Positions 49,701 to 63,300 of a stretch of 64,000 nucleotides of DNA are shown in pieces; positions within the stretch are counted from its first letter, which is position 1; the number at the start of each line of letters is the position of its first letter. Source of the DNA: Euglena gracilis (lineage: Eukaryota; Euglenida; Euglenophyceae; Euglenales). The notes under the pieces are model-generated. The model ran no database searches and had not been told where the DNA came from. It saw only the letters and a list, made by a program, of their open reading frames with translations. The translations under genes and the position numbers were made by a program. Location of the stretch: NCBI GenBank assembly GCA_039621445.1, contig CP154955.1, positions 41,114,426-41,178,425 on the forward strand, read 5' to 3'.

Positions 49701-51924
49701 CAGCCCCGAGGTCCTCCGGCCTGGACCGTTTCACCCCTGGTCCAGGGTCAGAGGGCAGGGCGAGGCCCATGTCCACATCTCCTCCACAGGCCCCATCTGG
49801 GGCCGGCGCCGGCAGCAACGACGACCCCGAGGGCGGGGCCAACGAGAGGGGCGCTGGTGGCCCATAGGGTTGGTGGACATACCCTGAGGGTTGTGGCAGC
49901 TGGCGGCGTAGAGCCGCATTCTCCCGGCGAATGTCGGCGAGCTCGGCAGCAAGGGCCGCGTTCTGCTTGGTGAGGACCTCCAGCTGCTGTAGCAAAGCGC
50001 GCAGCTGTTCCTCCAGGCCTGGCGAGGAGGCAGGGGAGAGAGGGGCAGGGGACTTCGTCCTCCGTTGAGGGCGTGGGGAGGCAGGCGCCCCCTGTCGTGC
50101 CGAGGTGGTCGTCGGCTGCCGGGGGCGTGGGGAGACCGGCGCCCCCTGTCGTGCCGGAGTGGACCCCGGCAGTGGGGGGCGAGAACCTGCAGTGGGCAAT
50201 AAGGACGACGCCGCAGGGCCAGAGCCCGGCAGCTTCAAGGGCGCCTGCGCGACGCGAGCCCCACCCCACACCGACTGCGGGGACAGAGCCGAGCCTCCGG
50301 GGCCAAGCCGCGCCGGTCGCGGCACAGCGCCAGGGCGCGGTGGCGGCTTGGCGGGGGAGAGGCTGGCGGAGGAGGCGGACCAGCTTCCGTCGTCTAGTGA
50401 GCGAGCAGAGGGCGAGCCAGAGGCGAGGAAAAACGCAAAGGAGCGAAAAGGGCCTGCAGGCCCAAAGCGGACCTGGTCCCCCTCAAGCCGCAGTCCGAAC
50501 TGCGGGATGAGCTGGCGGACAGAGGCGGCCTCTGCCTGGGAGAGGGGCCCAAGCCTCCACCATTGCGAGTCTGGGTTGGCCCGCCGAAGGGCCACGTCGT
50601 TCTGGCCCAGCACAAAACGCACCTGGTTGAGAATCCTGGGGATGTCAGCCTCCGGGGACAAGCGGAGTGCGACGTCTGAACCGCCGGGGAGGAGGCCGAA
50701 AAACCCTGCCTCCTCGTGGAGGGCAGACCACAAGCGGTCCGCCTCCTTGCCATGACCCCGCAGCCAATGCAGGGTAAACTGGTCCCGCTGGACAGCGGGG
50801 CCGGTGTCTTTGGACCAATATGGGCGGAGGAAGAGTCCGCCTGAGCCGCTCCCCCGCAACCAAGAGCGTGCCTCGCTCCTGGGGACTGAGAGGAGAGCCA
50901 CCACGCCTCCGTGCTCTGCCTGCACCAGGCGCAGCTGTGGTGCCACCAGAGGGGTGCAGCCCAATGCCGCACCAACCTTGCGCAGGGCAGAGCGCAGGAA
51001 GCGCTCCGACTGGGAGGATTTCACGGCCGGGGGGAGGAGAAACTCGACCCGCAGCAGCTCCATGGAGGAGCCCTCCACCGGCGGCGGGTGTCCCCGCATC
51101 CAGGTGCAGGAGAAGGGGGATACCTCTGTGTTGTTGACGGACATGGAGACCACCAAGAGCACCCGGTTGAGTGCGAGCCGGGCGGCTTCCCACTCCGGTG
51201 GGGGCAGGGACTGGGCGCCAGCTGGAACCCGCCATAGCGGGGGTCGCTGACCCACAGCGACCACGTGAACCTCCAGGCCTGGCGCCTCGAGGACTGGCGC
51301 CAAGGAGGGGAGGGCAAGACGCAGGGCGTCTGGTGTCCACACCTGAGGGCAGGAGCTCCGGTCGACGACGCAGCAGACGGAGACCACGGTCCCCTGCGGC
51401 TCCAGTGCAAGCTGCTGCGCAGCCCGGGCAAGCCAGGTGGCCTGGTGCGGACGCGGGGGAACAACCAGATGAAGGGGGCCCGACCCCTCGGGACTCCACG
51501 GCCGAAGCCGCGTGGGGTCTAGGGCCTCCGTGTCCTTTCGGAGCGGCTGGTGGAGGAAATCCCCACCAATCAATTCCAGCCGGCCGGGGGCCTGCGGGAA
51601 TGCCTCCTGGAGGAGGCTCTGGAGCCATTTGTGATCCAGACGGGTGTCGTACACCCGAATCAGTTCTGTAGGGCCCACAGAGGTGGGCAAAGACCAACCC
51701 GCTGCCCGGAGCACCGAAGCCGGCTGCGGCTCCTGGAGCTGCCTGGGCAGCAGGGAGGAACGCACCTGTTGCCACGGTTCACCTGGGGACCTGGAAGACG
51801 AAGGAGGCAAAGGAGAAGGGCGCCCTTTGGGGCCATTCCCATGGCAGGCATGCTGCAGCTTGTTGCGGCAGCGCCTGGACAGCGACCACTGCTGCCCTGC
51901 CCATGCAGCCGCCTGGGAGGGCAA
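49693..51924 (-). CDS. LINE1 ORF1 (743 codons, coiled coil at C-terminus)
   Basis: No close family is recognised. The centre has a folded-looking region (RDQFTLHWLRGHGKEADRLW and VRQLIPQFGLRLEGDQVRFG). A Pro/Ser/Arg linker follows, then a leucine-heptad segment LEEQLRALLQQLEVLTKQNA to about 49905, a likely coiled coil, and KRSRPEDLGADA at the end. By position it is the nucleic-acid-binding ORF1 protein. Its stop overlaps the ORF2 start: ATGCCTGA contains ORF2 ATG and ORF1 TGA, an arrangement seen in elements that translate ORF2 by reinitiation. Confidence 0.75.
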   Translation of the reverse strand: MPSQAAAWAGQQWSLSRRCRNKLQHACHGNGPKGRPSPLPPSSSRSPGEPWQQVRSSLLPRQLQEPQPASVLRAAGWSLPTSVGPTELIRVYDTRLDHKWLQSLLQEAFPQAPGRLELIGGDFLHQPLRKDTEALDPTRLRPWSPEGSGPLHLVVPPRPHQATWLARAAQQLALEPQGTVVSVCCVVDRSSCPQVWTPDALRLALPSLAPVLEAPGLEVHVVAVGQRPPLWRVPAGAQSLPPPEWEAARLALNRVLLVVSMSVNNTEVSPFSCTWMRGHPPPVEGSSMELLRVEFLLPPAVKSSQSERFLRSALRKVGAALGCTPLVAPQLRLVQAEHGGVVALLSVPRSEARSWLRGSGSGGLFLRPYWSKDTGPAVQRDQFTLHWLRGHGKEADRLWSALHEEAGFFGLLPGGSDVALRLSPEADIPRILNQVRFVLGQNDVALRRANPDSQWWRLGPLSQAEAASVRQLIPQFGLRLEGDQVRFGPAGPFRSFAFFLASGSPSARSLDDGSWSASSASLSPAKPPPRPGAVPRPARLGPGGSALSPQSVWGGARVAQAPLKLPGSGPAASSLLPTAGSRPPLPGSTPARQGAPVSPRPRQPTTTSARQGAPASPRPQRRTKSPAPLSPASSPGLEEQLRALLQQLEVLTKQNAALAAELADIRRENAALRRQLPQPSGYVHQPYGPPAPLSLAPPSGSSLLPAPAPDGACGGDVDMGLALPSDPGPGVKRSRPEDLGADA

Positions 51925-52495
51925 ACACCTGGGTGACGTAAGCGGTTGCGGCTGGAGAGCCAGGAGCGCAGCAGTGGCACTGTGGGCAGAGCTGCGCGGT
52001 TTTGGGGGGGGCGCTCCACACCAGAGCGTAAAAACGCAGCCACACGTTGGGGGTGCAGTGAGCGGAGCGCAGTAGGATGGCCCACCGGATCATGGAGGCG
52101 CTGGTGCCGGGGTGGTTGAGGATGGCAGGCCAGCGAGTTGCATTGCTGCATGGCGAAGGCGGCGGTGCGACAAGAAGTTGGTAAGCGCTCTCCAAGGCAA
52201 GGCCGATGTCCACCACTAGGGCGCCGCCGACGAACAGGAGAGCCTCGTCCCCCAAAAACTCTGGGCATGGGAGGGACAGGGTGACCGCCTTGGTATGCGC
52301 TGCGGTAGCAAGCACATCGCACTGCGCCTGCAACCCCGGGACCAGGCCGGCAGCTCCCGTAACATGCTGGGACGGTACATAGACCTCGATGGCGTGTGTG
52401 AGGAGGGGTGCCAGGATCCTCCGCAGAGCCGTAAACATACAACTGCCTGGTATTATCCGGGGGGTAGGGTCTTTTTGGAGGCTTTCAGGGATCAT
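51779..52495 (-). CDS. Possible LINE1 upstream ORF or ORF1 N-terminus
   Basis: 239 codons in a different frame, overlapping the ORF1 start. It has a hydrophobic central part and a cysteine cluster CPQCHCCAPG near 51970. It may be the true beginning of ORF1, separated by a frameshift around 51800-51900, or a separate small protein. No family recognised. Confidence 0.4.
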   Translation of the reverse strand: MIPESLQKDPTPRIIPGSCMFTALRRILAPLLTHAIEVYVPSQHVTGAAGLVPGLQAQCDVLATAAHTKAVTLSLPCPEFLGDEALLFVGGALVVDIGLALESAYQLLVAPPPSPCSNATRWPAILNHPGTSASMIRWAILLRSAHCTPNVWLRFYALVWSAPPKTAQLCPQCHCCAPGSPAATAYVTQVFALPGGCMGRAAVVAVQALPQQAAACLPWEWPQRAPFSFASFVFQVPR

Positions 52496-52703
52496 TGCCG
52501 ACCACTAATGGGAGTTTGGCAACCGGATCTCTTGAAATTAAGGAGAGAATAGCAACACGCGCGCACACACACACAAACTATTGTATCAGAACGACCTCCT
52601 CTGTCGGTGCTAGGTGGGCCACAATGCTGACTTCGGTCTGATCGGCCCCGTCCGGGTAGGGAACCCAAGCATATTTCTGTTAAGCTTGAAAAAAAAGAAA
52701 AAA

Positions 52704-53340
<637 letters not shown>

Positions 53341-53989
53341 GAGAGAGAGAGAGAGACGTCTGTTAATTCATTCACTCCGGGTGAATAAGATCACCCTGGT
53401 TCTAATATGTTATGTTGCACACTGATCTAATACTATAACTTCTGTTACTATATTTGTTACAGACATACTGTTTATTGTTGTTTTTTTTCACTTCCGTATG
53501 CCACCCACAGGTTTTGCAATCCAACCATCAACCTCGGGTGCAATCCATCTACCGAAGTCTGGCTATCGAATAGAGTTCCACCTGGCGATAATTGGGCGCT
53601 TATATGGTGGTGTTGCCGTTCCCAGGCCAGGGTGTGTTATGGCGCTGCGTAGGGGGGGGGGTGGCCAGACCTGAGGCAGTGGCATGGCTTTGATCCAGGC
53701 AGACGAGGAGCGCCCCTCGCCGCCCAAAACCTGGGTGGCTGAGAGGTTGTCCACGGCGGTGTACCTCCATGCTGTTGTTGGGTGGGGGGTCGGCTGGAGG
53801 TGGTGTGGACTAAGGAGGGGACCGCGAATTTTACCTGGTGTCAGAATGGTGGGGAAGGAAAATAAGTATAAAGTAAGGGGGAAAAGAACAACCCTTTTGC
53901 ACCAAAACAAGGAAAAGGAAAAGGAGAAAAAAAAGGGAAACAAACCAGTATTCGATTATTTTTGTGGTCATTTTGTCAGATAGCCCTGA
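53341..53989. other. AT-rich spacer between the PLE-A scrap and LINE2
   Basis: A short GA tract, then AT-rich DNA, then an A/G-rich patch at 53860-53945. No gene recognised. It may include the LINE2 3' untranslated end. Confidence 0.4.
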
Positions 53990-55267
53990 TCATTGTATGG
54001 TGTAGATGGGGGCGACAAATAAGGACAGATGAGGAAGGCCGGCCCCTTGTGGGATACCCAGGGCAATTGCCAAAAGGGCAGCTTGGGCACGACCAAGCCA
54101 TTCGGCAGCAGTAGAATGGCCTCCTGTGCTGCGAATTGCTGCAGAGACGAGGGCCAATGGCCCGTTGTCATCCGCCACAGCCGCTGCCCAGGCCATGGTG
54201 GAGTCAAGGTACGAGCCGTCAGAGATGAGGAGAACGGCCTGTCCAGACCACTGGCGTAGCCCGATGATGTCGGGGGTCACCGGCGTCAGGAGGGGCTGTG
54301 GCGGGAGGGAGAGGCGGCCATCCACAGTCTGCAGGGCGTCGCAGAGGGTAGCCGCATCAGGGGACTGCCGGTGAAGCTCATCCCGATGCGACCACATGTG
54401 GCGGAGGTTGCGGCGGATCAGCAGATTGCGGCTGCCCAGCCCGTCGGAATAATGGCGGAGGAAATGCAGTCGTGCTCGGACCCAGATGCGCGGAACGCCA
54501 AGCCCACCCTGCTCGGGTGAGGCATGCAGCCACCGAACCAGGCAGGAGGTCGGGAGATGCAGCACGTTGCGGATGGTGTTGTTCACAAGCCGCTGGACCC
54601 GCTGGCACGGGAGTGGGTGGGGTGGGCAGGCACTGTGCAAAAAGTCGAGCTTTGGTAGGGCATAGGCTGCGATGCACCGCAGGGCCAGGATGGGGTGAGC
54701 ATGATGACGACGGAAAGCGGCCCCAAGCCGCCGAAGGATATTCTCTGTTGCACCGTACTGCTTGGGCACTGTCTTGCTGGGCAACAAAGGGAGGTGGGCA
54801 TGGTGCAGGTCTTTCTTTGTGGACCGCACAGTACAGTACGGGGTGGTGACCTCCGCGGATGCCAGCTGTGGACCCGAGGGTGATCCCACCACCCGGAAGA
54901 GCCGCAACTTCTCTGAGTTCGGTACTCCACTGGCAGCCAGACAGCACGTGTGGACCGTGTTGAGCACATAGGCAGCCCCTGGGGTAGAGCCCGTCTGATG
55001 GGGCCCGAAGGGAGGGTAGAGGACAGGCCACCGGTGGGGTCTAACTGCAGATACTGCAGGCTTAGATAACTTAGCATACCCCGGTCCTGGGTTAGGTAGG
55101 CTGCGATCTTCTTGTCCCGAAGCGCACACCTTGAAATAGGATTCAATTGCAGAATAATATTCAAAATAAGACATAAATGCACATAGAGGCAATAAGTGAT
55201 GACAGACGGATGTATTGGGAGAAGCTACGGTCTGCCAACCTGACGAAGAGAATACCCACTGCAGCAC
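53990..55267 (-). pseudogene. LINE2 thumb and RNase H start (425 open codons)
   Basis: The longest open part of LINE2: ALRCIAAYALPKLDFLHSAC and LVNNTIRNVLHLPTSCLVRW are typical LINE thumb segments. WLHASPEQGGLGVP follows, then RNase H with LISDGSYLDSTMAWAAAVAD. It ends before the later RNase H motifs, so it is truncated. Confidence 0.75.
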
Positions 55268-58200
55268 TGGTTACGAGGGCGGGGGGCGGGGCTATCCCAG
55301 AACAGCCCCAGCGGCGCTGGCGGCAAAGAGACGCCGGTCATCGCTGTAGACGATCTCGCATAGGTGTGAGGACGGCTCGGCGGGCTGGTGGCACAGGTCT
55401 GGGGGGCTGGGGAGTGGGGTGAGGCGCTGTGGATCAAGTTGCCGGCTCCATATGCTCTGGTGGGCCAAGGTGCGCATGGTGCTGATGAGAGTGAAGAGGC
55501 CCACACCGCCAGAGTCACCTTGGGCACCGCCGTGCAGCATGGGGAAGGAGGAGTTGATGCCGTAGGGGGTGGCAGCCCGGACTTGAAAACGTCAATAATG
55601 ATCCCGAGGCCAAACCGCAAATGGGGAGCAAGGGCCGAGGAAGAGACTGGCCACATCCTCACGGGGCACATTATTAAACGCGCTCGCCTCATCCCAATCA
55701 ATGACATGGCGACTGGGGGCGGCGCTGATTAAAGGTTTGATCATTAGCAGTGGCGGGTTGGGGATGGAGGTGCAGTGGGCCAGGTCACGGGGGGAGGTGG
55801 TCTCATGGGAGGTTCTCTTAATAATAAATAACAATAATAAAAAAAAATTACCGATATTTTTATTTATTGATTTTTTTATTTGTTAATTTTTTTTAGGCCA
55901 GTCTCAAGTCACAGGGACCCAAAAATTTGAGAATATGTACAGGGTCACCGTGCACTAACTGGAATCTATTACCGAAGAACGTGAATCAAGGCCTGACGTC
56001 AGAGGATCCGATGTGAACTGTTGAGGCACACTAAACTTTGTTATTCACCCCAACACGCGCTCAGCTGGGCCTACGGTAGACAGGGGTAACGTGAAGCGCT
56101 CTCGCTTCTGTATATCATTCCCACTTTCTCTACTGGTGGAACTACTGTTCAGCATCCTCTCACATCCGGGAAGGGGTTGTAAAGGCACGCCCAGGGCAGA
56201 CATCGTGATGGCAGGACCACCATGCCAGAAGCCAACGAATCAGGATGGCACCGTGCACGATGGACATGCCCTTCCGATATGCAAGCATCTCGTCCGGAAT
56301 GATCCCCTGGTCTTCCAGGACGGTCATCAGCTGCCTGAAGTGGACGGTTGCAAGGGCACGTAGTAGGGCGGGTTCCAGCAGGATCGGACGCGAGTTGCGC
56401 AGCAGCCAGCAAGGCTCCTTCTTGCGCAACGGGAGTAGAAGCACAGTCCACAAGAGGTCGTCGGGCGGCGCTGCAGCGTCAGGATGTGCTCGGTCTGCAG
56501 AAGCCCCAGGGTCGACAACGGCAAGGCGGAGAGGAGTTGGCGGGGGAGGCCATCAAGAGCGCACGCGTCTGACTCCTTCCTCAGTGCCAGGCTCAGATCT
56601 TTGATGGAGGGCAGAAGGACTTCTTGGTCGGAACCCATGGGGTGAAGGATCGCACCGTGCAGCAGACTGCGGAAATATTCACCATCAAGACGCAACCAGG
56701 CATCCACTATCCTGTGGAAATGTCCTTGGCTTTGCATGCACTCCAGTGAGGCAGGGGCGAGATAAGGGTAGGCACATGTCTCCTTCCTCACTCACCAGAC
56801 TCAGGGTTTCTGTTGTGGGGTAGACGAGCAGGTGTGTGCTGAATTATGGTGTGATTTTGTGTGTGTTGGGGTGGGGTGGGGCTGTGGATATGGGGTTATG
56901 GTGTTGCGGCAGGCACTCGTGCACATGTGTGTTGGGGCGGGGGGTGCGGGGCAGGGTGGGGGAATGGGGTGTTGGTGTATCAACAGGCACGCGTGCACGC
57001 AAGTGTATATATAGTTTTTGTTTTGTTATTGTTATATTATGGAGGTGTGATTAAACTTTTAATGGTCAGGGGGATGGGGCAGGTGAGGGTCTGTATGGGC
57101 TGTTCACCCCTTTCAAGCTAACTCTAAATCGCTTGTTTTCTATGATGTGAGGTTGGGGTGGGGCACCAGCCAACGACGTTGCAGCATGCGGCTGGACGTC
57201 ATTCAGTGTGGCCTGTGGCTGTGGGGTGGGGTGGGGTCTGACCCCATGAAAACACGACGCCTGTTCTGACAGGGGACAAGCCTGCATAGTATTGCAGCGG
57301 TGTGTAACTTTTCTGCACTGGGGCGTTCTTGGGATATAATATAACACACAAACCTTAAGGGGAGAAAATTGGAAACTTCATTTTTCGAGGCGTTGGTGGT
57401 ACTGCATGCCAGGGGTTTCCCTGAGCATGGCAACAAATAAATAAATAAATAAATAAATATAAATAAATAATGGGGGTCTTCTAGGTTTGGCAAACTTTTC
57501 AACGCACTGTGGGGGGTTGGGGGTTGGGATGGGTTGTAACTATTCCCTGCTGACCAGTGTTACATTACCATGTCTGTTTGTTAATAGTATTTTTTTGGTG
57601 AGGGGTGGGGGTAATGCTTCGTATCCTGCAGGGTGGTATTTTATTGGATTTGCTAGAGCGTTACTGTATAGTGTGGCTTCCCTTCGTTCTTGTGTTCTCT
57701 GGTTGGGTTGTGGGGGAAGGAAGAAACTAATTCTCTTAGCGGTTCATGTGTGATGGGTGGGGGGGACTACGGCTGCCGTGGGGGTATGGAGTCCGTGAAA
57801 TGGGGATGGCGGCCCGCTCGATATGCTTGACGGGAGCCGTAGAGATCCGCCGCCTGTGGACGGACCTCAGCAAGGAATTCCAATGGTTCTGACGGGAAGT
57901 GCTTGCCGTCAGCTCTGATCTGCGAGATGGTAGCTGCCTTGGGGGGTCGGAGACGTAATGCACGGGAGGTAAGGCCCGTGGTGTCGCGCAGGCTGAAGAC
58001 ATCCGGCAGCTGGCGCAGCAGCTGCAAGAGGTGGTCTGGTGCTGGAGCCGGAGTCCCGCCTTGGCGAGGGTGAGCGGCAGGGAGGATGTGGGACAGGGCC
58101 TGCCACAGCGCAGGAAGAAGAGCACCAGCCGCCAAACCCATTGACGTTGGCAGTCACCCACCGAGGTTGGAAGTTCAGGGCACATACAATAGCACCCTAA

Positions 58201-60222
58201 TCAAGGCGAAAACAGAACCAACCAATCAACAAGAAGAGGAAAAGCACCACAAACCAAAAAAAAAGACAAACAAGACCAACCATTTCCCCCCCCCCAAAAA
58301 AAAACATTTCAACTGGTCCGAGGGGGACTAGGTTGTGTGAGCACAGCCGATTTGTGGTGCACTTGTGCCCCTTGTTGGTCTCGCTTCTAGATGGCAATGC
58401 AGATCGGGCGCGGAACAACTGGAAAGCACTGGATCAATATTTTTTTCCCCCGAACAGCCATTCCGTGGCTGCCGACAGGTGGTAAAGCTGTAATTGCTTG
58501 AGGAGGAAGGGGTTTCGCTGGGGGCCTGAACACACCCCAATGGAGGATGCAGTGCGAGGCCAGTGCCCCGACAGCAACCTGCTCAGTGGTTGCGTGCTGA
58601 AGCAACCATCGGGGAGCTGGCAGGGCCTGGCGGAGAACAGGGGCAGCGACGAGGGTGAGGTCGACGATCAGCGCCCGATGAGTGCACAGCCCCCGCAATG
58701 TGGAGGCGCGGGCGCGAGGGCACTGCAGCGTCGGGCTGAGGAGCACCCAGTCGATGGCTGTCTCACTGACCTGCCATTTGTTGTGAACCACATTGGTGGT
58801 CGGCCGCTCAGGATAAGGCACCCAGTAACCAGCCAGCTGCTGCTTACCAAGGGTGCATCGCCGGAGCCAGGCAGAGGTCGGCCCCCAGGTGTCGTTGAAG
58901 TCTCCCCCAACAATCGCATCGATGCCTGGTTGTGACTGCAGGAAGTCCTGCAGAACGATGAGGCTGGAACGGCGACGCCTTGGCGGAAGTGAGGGTGGCA
59001 GCTGCAGAGACACCACGACGAGGTTGTGGAGGTTCTTCAGCGGGAGAAGTATTCCCAGAAAGTGGTCGTGCTCCTCCATGGCAAGGGGGCTTTCCCCCTG
59101 AATCGGCCGACGGTGGACCAGGACACCCACTCCGCCTGCCCGACGGGGGAGCGGGGACGGTTGGCTGCTTGGTTAGTCGACGAATGTGTGGAGAGGGGTC
59201 TGAGAGCCTTTCCCCAAGTCACTTTCTTCCTCTTCTACATGCCAAATTACACCAACCATGACGAGGCACGTTGGTAATTCTCCGTGCACATTGGTATTGC
59301 CATTTGTATGGTGTGTAGCCGGACTGTTGTGGATACCTTACAAGTGGAGTGAAGCTCCAACCCGGGGTAGCGCTTCGCCGTTGCTGTTCTCTCACTTGCG
59401 AAATATTTTTGATTGTAGCATAATTATTTTATTACATTAAATGATAAATATTTTAGATGTGACTTTCATGGGTCAAACGCCAAAGTCCAGGTGAGAGTGC
59501 TCCATAGATCCCAGGGGTGGTGGGGTAAGTTGAGGAGTCTGTGAAGTCATGGTCTTCGTGGGAGGGGTTCTGGGGTTGCTGATGGATGGTGCGCTGTGTT
59601 GTTATGAGGGGGGTTCTTACTGTTGAGGGGGGTTCCGGTTCACTAACTGTGTTCTATGGTGGAGGATGTCAAGCCCACAACCGAACGACCAACATGCGGC
59701 CAGAAAAAGCGGGAGATCCTGCCGGTGCACCTCGCAGGCGACCTCCTGCAGCAAGATGATATCTGCGTCGGTGAGGGTCAAGATGCGGAACAGCATTGGT
59801 ATCTTGTCCCGGAGGCCTCCGCAGTTGATGTTCAGCACGCGGAGTTGAGGCTGGTTGACTGAGTGCAGGCTGAGGGACAGGTCTAGAGGGCGGTGGTGCT
59901 GCTGAAAGTAGGTGGAAGCTGCCGCAGGGTGAGGATGGGGGACAGCAAGTACTGGATTGCAGCTCTTGGCCAAGGTGTTTAGGAGAAGAACACCTTGATG
60001 AGGTTGATCCAAGAGGGAGGTGCAGGACTGCACGACGGCAGCGCGCCGTGGGCGTTGGGTCAGGCCCGTGAGACCCAAACAGATGGGCAGGTGAAAGGCA
60101 GAGGATGGGCTGGTGACGGAGATCGTCAAGTCGAATAGATTATGGCCAGGAGACAACATTGGCGGGAAACCGGGGGGGCAGGGAGCTTGTACCTTCCTTC
60201 TCCTGTCCGAACCGCTTATCAA
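53990..60222 (-). pseudogene. LINE2: decayed APE-type non-LTR retrotransposon, ORF2 pieces
   Basis: ORF2 domains appear in order on the - strand but in changing frames. The APE start RVLNINCGGLRDKI and TDADIILLQEV are at 59860-59740. The APE middle GGDFNDTWGP (about 58900), AIDWVLLSP (about 58750) and HRALIVDL follow within 59130-58387. The linker is 58185-57736 and the RT N-terminal part SIKDLSLALRKESDACALDG about 56600. RT motifs LRNSRPILLEPALLRALATV and EMLAYRKGMS are at 56400-56270, motif A RHVIDWDEASAFNNVPRE at 55700-55640 and motif C IVYSDDRRLF (YSDD 55337-55348). The thumb and the start of RNase H (LLISDGSYLDSTMAW) lie in 55267-53990. At least four frame breaks and AT-rich interruptions (around 57000-57600, with an AAAT microsatellite at 57430-57470) show it is dead. 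It is clearly a different family from LINE1. Confidence 0.8.
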
Positions 60223-60361
60223 AAGCGGTGTAATGGTTCACCTTTTCTCTTATTGTGCATTAATTGGTTCATGCTGTTTATGGAAGATTCATACGGGGGA
60301 AAAAAAACATCTCTCTCATTAAGCATGTAAAACTTTTGGTATTTTTCCTTGTTGAATAAGA

Positions 60362-63300
60362 CTACTGTTTGAATTCTCCCGTGTCATTTGTGATGCCAAT
60401 CATGAGGAGTCCGATCCGGGGAGAGCCCGTGAACCCCTGTCCATAGCACAGGCAATGCGGACAGCGAGTGGCCAGGGCGATATAAACCACACTCGCTGAC
60501 CTCCTGGTCTGCAGAAGCTGGCCTGTGGGTGTGCTGTTGTAATACAAGGGAACCGGTGGTGGGAAGAGTGTGGGTTCGTTGCTTATGGCAGTCACCCAAA
60601 AGAATGTGACACTGTCCGGGCCGAACAAAGGTGGGGTAGGGCATGACGATGGCGACCACCGGTTGCAAGTTGACCGAAGTGTGCTCAGCCACCGCATCAG
60701 GAAATACACAAAATCCAGCTGCAGTTCTGGTGGGTACAGCTGCAGGGGGTTGAGTGCTGGTACAAGACGGTGAACTCTGGACAGCCATGAGGTCAGGAAC
60801 TCTAGTCTTTCGAGAGAGGGTACCCAATAGGTTTGGTGCAAGGCATTGAATGGGCATGTTGGTTGATTTGCAGCGGGTGAAAGCACTGGGTCACAAAACT
60901 TACTTCAGGATCTCAGCTAATTGACCAAGGCTACTGGTGCTTTGATCCTAACATGTTTGTCTAAATACCTTGAGAAAAGGATTTAACCATTCCTACAACC
61001 TGTTGCAACGCCATACTGCCCTGGTCTGCCATTCATTTGCCACTGGGAATGTCCCATTCACTTACAGGGCTGTGTGTTGACTGTTTTCCGCTAAACAAGG
61101 GGGGGGTATGGCATCTGGCACACACCCGAGAGAGAGGGAGTACAGTGGTGCACAGCACACAGACATGGCGTCCCAGAATCCCGTGGGTAGGGCCTGGGGG
61201 GGGCTCACTGAGTGATGTGCTGCTGAGTGACTCCCACTGGTCCCAAGATGACTGAATGGCTGTGAGATTCTGCTGGATGGCGGTGTGGTGAGGAGAGGGC
61301 TGTACAAGGAACACCGCGGCCTTTGCCATGCTGAAATTGACCCACACGGGGGGAGGGGGCCATCAGCAAATTTTTAGTGTCTGGGCAGGCAGGCAGTACT
61401 CACAGCGGGGGGGGAGGGCTGGACACTCGGTGGGCCCAAAGCTGTTCAGGAGTTGGCCCTTGGGGGCCGGGAGGTTCCAGCGCCTTCATTGCTAGTGTCA
61501 GGTGCCATGCCGTCATTTGCCATCATATGTCAGGTGCCATGCCAGACTGTGCCCCCAAGTGGGTGCCAGGTCTCACTGCGTTAGAGTGCTAGCCCTGGCA
61601 GGCGCCCCTATTTGGGGTGGGGTCTACGTCGCTTTAAAACTCAGCCTGGTCTCCACCGCCGAGGACGGGCATTCCACACCGGGGGGTAGGAACCATGGGA
61701 GTCACAGGGGACCCTTACGGCACCCCGGAATAGCTCGTGTTGAGCTCCATCTCAGCGGTTCTGTCCGTGTGGTACGTGGGGGGCTGCGGGGACGGAGCGG
61801 TGGCGGTGGTTGCCGACGTGGAGGACTGCGTCTGGGCTGCGGGGGGGAGGATGGGCGAGTGGGGGGGGGGGTCCTTCGCCGAGCACGTTGAGGGGATGGG
61901 CGACGGTGGGGCCTTGGGCTCGGAGATCGGGACCGTCTCCTCCCTGACCTATCACTTTGGGGTGGCTCAGAGTGGTGTTGTGGCCGGAGAAGTTCTTTCC
62001 ACGGAACCAATGGGAGAGCTCGATATTGCACCTCTTGTCCTTGGGGCTGGTGGACGGGGGAGTTTTGTGATGGTGCAGATGGCACAGAAAGACGGAGGCG
62101 CTTAACTGCACATGGGGAGGTCTATATCGAGACCTTGGTATCTCCAACCAAGCAACGGCCGGGTAGAAATTCAATTTCTTGGCCTACACCAAAAAAAATA
62201 GAAAGTGGGTGGAGACGGGCTAACCCTGTGAAGGGAAATCACTCTGTGGTTTCCTTGGGCCCTGGCCTCAACAGCATTGACAGGGGAGAATTTTTGCACC
62301 GCTTTGGTCCCAACCTTGACTGAGTTCGGCCATGGCTTTAAAGTTTTTGGTACAAGGACGGTCCACAGGGTTGGTCCTTAAAGAGGGGGAACAATAAAAG
62401 GAAGCAACTGTCCCTTATGGGCCGCCCCAAACTCGCTGGTGGGCCGCACAGGGGGTGGATGAGAGACTGGCTGTTGACGTTGAACCGGGGTTCCGTCCGA
62501 TCGGCGGTCTGTGATCCCGAATGACAACCCGCTGGGGAGGCTGATGTCGATGGAGGAGGAAGTCCCTGCTAATGATGTCCAAAGGTGGCGCGGTGCTTCA
62601 GTGTACCAAAAATCCCTTCTCACTGCAGCCGCCCCCACTGATGTTGTAGGGCCAAAATGCTGGTGCAGCGCGGCAGCGACCTCCTCTGCGGGGAGGCCCT
62701 CCAGGCGATAAACCCGGAGATACACCGTGTCCCGGGTGGGTTTAGGCTGGGAGGGATGTGTGGGAGATGTTTTTTTTGTCAGCAAGCGGGATCATCGGCC
62801 CGTGCAGAACAGCCGTCTTCCGTGTATTCCCTGTGTTTCTCATTATTGTGTCAATCGTCTGCAGGTCTCAATTAATATGTGGTTCATGTGTTCATTCCTG
62901 TTCACTGGGTGTGATGCTGGTGGTCAGCTAGGGTTTGATATATGTTGGTAGCCATTGGACATGAAGACGGGGGGTCGGAAAAATATCAGCCTCAACCACA
63001 GGTGCCCGGGCCGGGGACAGCCAGAGTGGGGGTCATTGGAGTCAGATTTGGGAGTGTCTTGACGATGTCTGGCGGCGGAGCTGTCTGCGGAGTGGGAGGT
63101 ACGGTTGTCGAAGTAGCCGACAGTGGGTGCGATGCTGGGGGCATCGGAGGTGGTATCCCTGGGTCTGAAGCGGAGCAGCGCTTGATGACCACAGCCGACT
63201 GGCCAGTCGCTATCATTTGCTGGTAGGTGGAAATGGACTAAAGATTGATAAGAGACCATGAAGCTGTTTGGTAACAATTCCAGGGATGGAGAGCGTCATT

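Larger units (their letters stand above)
43995..52495 (-). mobile_element. LINE1: APE-type non-LTR retrotransposon, largely intact
   Basis: The order on the - strand is a possible upstream ORF (52495-51779), ORF1 (51924-49693) and ORF2 (49700-43995). ORF2 has APE endonuclease, RT, RNase H and a zinc knuckle, i.e. the I/RTE-L1-like layout with RNase H. Both main frames are open. The ends are not defined here: no target duplication or clear tail was located, and the 3' end may lie as far down as about 41,700. Confidence 0.85.

Noticed and set aside
55230-55270. CTGACGA at about 55238 as a hammerhead core
   Set aside because: No GAAA after a possible stem II, and the site is within decayed LINE2 RT sequence.
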